Assembly: GCA_964594075.1 (NCBI GenBank)
Contig: CAZQKW010000012.1
Location: 1 to 64,000, forward strand
DNA length: 64,000 bases
DNA from: CAZQKW01 sp964594075
GTDB taxonomy: Bacteria > Desulfobacterota > WTBG01 > CAIYCZ01
Direction of reading: 5' to 3'
The notes beneath the pieces are model-generated. The model was not told the DNA's origin, made no database searches, and saw only the letters and a program-made list of their open reading frames with translations. This document shows positions 62,675 through 64,000 of the stretch, piece by piece. The position numbers and the translations under genes were made by a program. Each line of letters opens with the position of its first letter. Position 1 is the first letter of the stretch.

Positions 62675-63601
62675 ATGAATTTTAATTTTTTCAATAGACG
62701 CGCTTTTTTAAAGGTAGGCGGTTTGTCGCTGGGTTCACTGGCTATTTTGGGAAAGGCTAAAAATCTTTTTGCCAACAGCTCTGAACCCCGTGAATTAGGC
62801 TGGGAAAATAATGTCCCTTGGTATTGGAGTCCTGAGGGCTATCCGCGTCAGAAACTGGTTGATGCCAGCCGTGTTAAAGACGGCTACATTCGTGCCAAAG
62901 TAGATGGTATCTGGCGTAAATTTAGAATAATAGAAGTTGATCAGGAGTTTAGGAACTGGAATTTTACCGAACGGCTGCAGCGTCTGGAGAATTTAAGAGC
63001 AGGCGGCCCCCCATCTTTTGGCGGTGCCCATATGCCCGCTGTTGTAACCCACGGCGGTTTCAAACGGGGGGATAGCACGTTTACCTTAAACTGCGCATTC
63101 AAAGGAATGGAACTGACGCCCAAAGAAGAATATGTTCAGGAATTAATTGATGCCATAGAGGCAAAATTTGACAGCAGCTTTCAGGAGAAAATTCAGCTTC
63201 AGATGGATATGTACAGCAACCCTGATCTGTGGGACCATTCCAAACTGGTTTCGCTTGAGATTTTCACCGTGCCGCCCGGAGAGCCCTATCGCGTCGAAGG
63301 TTATGCAGAAACGCATACGTTTCGTAACCAGATGAGAAACCCCCAGTCAACAGTATGTTTCTGTGCAAAAAGCGTCTTTACCAGTTTTGAATTGAAAACC
63401 ATTGCACACATAGTTCACCTGAAGGATGAGACCGTTGATACGTATGAACGATTGCTGGTAAAATTTGCCAATTACCAGCGCGCGCTCTATCACGGGGCAA
63501 CCATGATAGGCGGCATAGAAGTAATGGGTGTTATTTATTATGTGGTGGAAGAATTTAATAACACGCCCGATGCAGGCCACCGTGGAGCACGCGTCGCGTA
63601 A
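62675..63601 (+). CDS. Tat-exported protein of unknown function
   Basis: A 308-residue protein from ATG 62675, with GAGGAGG upstream (a TTG at 62669 would add two). The Tat signal NRRAFLKVGG is at residues 7-16, with cleavage likely after LFA near 33. The mature part starts ENNVPWYWSPEGYPRQKLVD and has two neighbouring Cys in VCFCAKS. I do not recognise a family. Tat export suggests it folds with a cofactor in the cytoplasm. It sits between the CrtI-like gene and a lipoprotein gene, hinting at a redox or envelope role. Confidence 0.6.
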   Translation: MNFNFFNRRAFLKVGGLSLGSLAILGKAKNLFANSSEPRELGWENNVPWYWSPEGYPRQKLVDASRVKDGYIRAKVDGIWRKFRIIEVDQEFRNWNFTERLQRLENLRAGGPPSFGGAHMPAVVTHGGFKRGDSTFTLNCAFKGMELTPKEEYVQELIDAIEAKFDSSFQEKIQLQMDMYSNPDLWDHSKLVSLEIFTVPPGEPYRVEGYAETHTFRNQMRNPQSTVCFCAKSVFTSFELKTIAHIVHLKDETVDTYERLLVKFANYQRALYHGATMIGGIEVMGVIYYVVEEFNNTPDAGHRGARVA

Positions 63602-63623
63602 CAACGGTGCTTGAATGAAAAGC

Positions 63624-63685
63624 GCCTCTCCGGTCCCGCACACGGAAACAATAACCGTGTGTCGGGACTTGAGGGGCATTTATTT
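63624..63685 (+). terminator. Long stable hairpin after the Tat-protein gene
   Basis: Outer stem GCCTCTC (63624-63630) with GAGGGGC (63671-63677); inner stem GTCCCGCACACGG (63633-63645) with the complement at 63655-63668 (one bulged A); loop AAACAATAA. ATTTATTTT follows. It may be a terminator or an attenuator before the lipoprotein gene. Confidence 0.6.
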
Positions 63686-63702
63686 TCAGGGAGGAAACAA
63701 TT

Positions 63703-64000
63703 ATGTGCTCACGATATTTGAGACCCGTGGTTCTTATTATGATGCTGCTGGTTGTGCATGCGGGATGCGCAAAAGAAAAAATTGGGATTCTGTTCATAGA
63801 TGTCGGGACACCTGAAGAAAATGACCTGCGGTTTTATACCGACTTTTTTGGCGGCAATAAGGATATATTTTATCCGGGATGGTTTGCCGGCGGCGATTTT
63901 GAAGGCAATACCTGCTATACACTTATTCATTATGCGGATGAGGCAGAGGCGGCGATTTGTGGTGTGGAGGCCGGCACGCCGATTGATGCATTTTGTAATA
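63703..64000 (+). CDS. Lipoprotein, truncated by the window end, weak ferrochelatase-like N-terminus
   Basis: The first 99 codons of a gene running out of the window. GGGAGG precedes the ATG at 63703. The signal ends in lipobox HAGC, so it is an exported lipoprotein. The mature start IGILFIDVGTPEENDLRFY resembles the first strand of ferrochelatase (xLLxNLGTP), but no catalytic residues can be checked in the part present. If the resemblance holds it would be an exported chelatase-like protein, which is unusual. Confidence 0.4.
   Translation, partial: MCSRYLRPVVLIMMLLVVHAGCAKEKIGILFIDVGTPEENDLRFYTDFFGGNKDIFYPGWFAGGDFEGNTCYTLIHYADEAEAAICGVEAGTPIDAFCN

Overview
The window reads as chromosomal DNA of a Gram-negative, strictly anaerobic bacterium, most like the Deltaproteobacteria/Desulfobacterota or a neighbouring lineage. 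The Gram-negative call rests on an MlaE-MlaF-MlaD-lipoprotein lipid transporter, a TolC/MFP/RND efflux operon and many lipoprotein or Tat signals. The anaerobic call rests on two aldehyde:ferredoxin oxidoreductase-type (AOR) tungstoenzyme genes, an HdrD/GlpC-like iron-sulfur protein, a non-pyrrolysine MttB/corrinoid/MtrH methyltransferase set and selA. The lineage is inferred from gene content only; no rRNA or tRNA gene was seen.

Layout. 1-3.2 kb is an AT-rich accessory patch: a two-gene unit (PD-(D/E)XK-like nuclease plus BREX-type DUF2791-like ATPase, possibly the edge of a defence island) and an IS200-type element. 3.3-11.3 kb (minus strand) has an NmrA-like reductase, an MFS transporter with a fused C-terminal PCP_red-like domain, and a MarR-controlled operon of two VAO-family flavoprotein oxidases separated by a CCG-domain iron-sulfur protein. 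11.6-18 kb is a TolC-MarR-MFP-RND operon. 18.2-20.7 kb is an AOR/MoaD-like/ferredoxin operon. 21.2-25.3 kb (plus) has mscL and the Mla/MCE operon. 25.5-27.5 kb holds small exported or zinc-binding proteins and a structured intergenic region. 27.9-30.9 kb is a radical SAM-glycosyltransferase-phosphoesterase operon. 31-34.8 kb is a TetR-regulated methyltransferase cassette with two matching operators. 34.9-38.4 kb has aquaporin, envelope proteins of little-known families and a rubredoxin-like miniprotein. 38.4-42.1 kb is the housekeeping set rho-rpmE-prfA-prmC. 42.6-43.3 kb contains toxin-antitoxin remnants. 43.3-47 kb is coaE-rluD-HNH-selA. 47.2-53 kb is a sugar epimerase, several small unknowns, a PilZ protein, a DUF6599-like protein and a Tat-exported iron-sulfur aldo-keto reductase. 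53.2-57.4 kb is carB and an isochorismatase-family gene. 57.7-64 kb is a second redox island: flavodoxin-like protein, TetR, second AOR, CrtI-like flavoprotein, a Tat-exported unknown and a truncated lipoprotein.

How it fits together. The catabolic parts suggest anaerobic oxidation of aldehydes, alcohols or aromatics (AORs, VAO-type oxidases feeding electrons to an HdrD-like protein) and demethylation of quaternary amines or related methyl donors feeding one-carbon metabolism. Each such module has its own MarR or TetR regulator with visible inverted-repeat operators or promoters.

The most unusual non-coding signal is a dispersed element with core GGGGAAAGTCCTG. It lies 25-26 bp upstream of TTGACA-type -35 boxes at four places, and one further copy matches the best copy over about 44 bp. 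The most unusual small protein is an exported polypeptide made of two copies of an exact C-x14-C-x5-C-x14-C unit.
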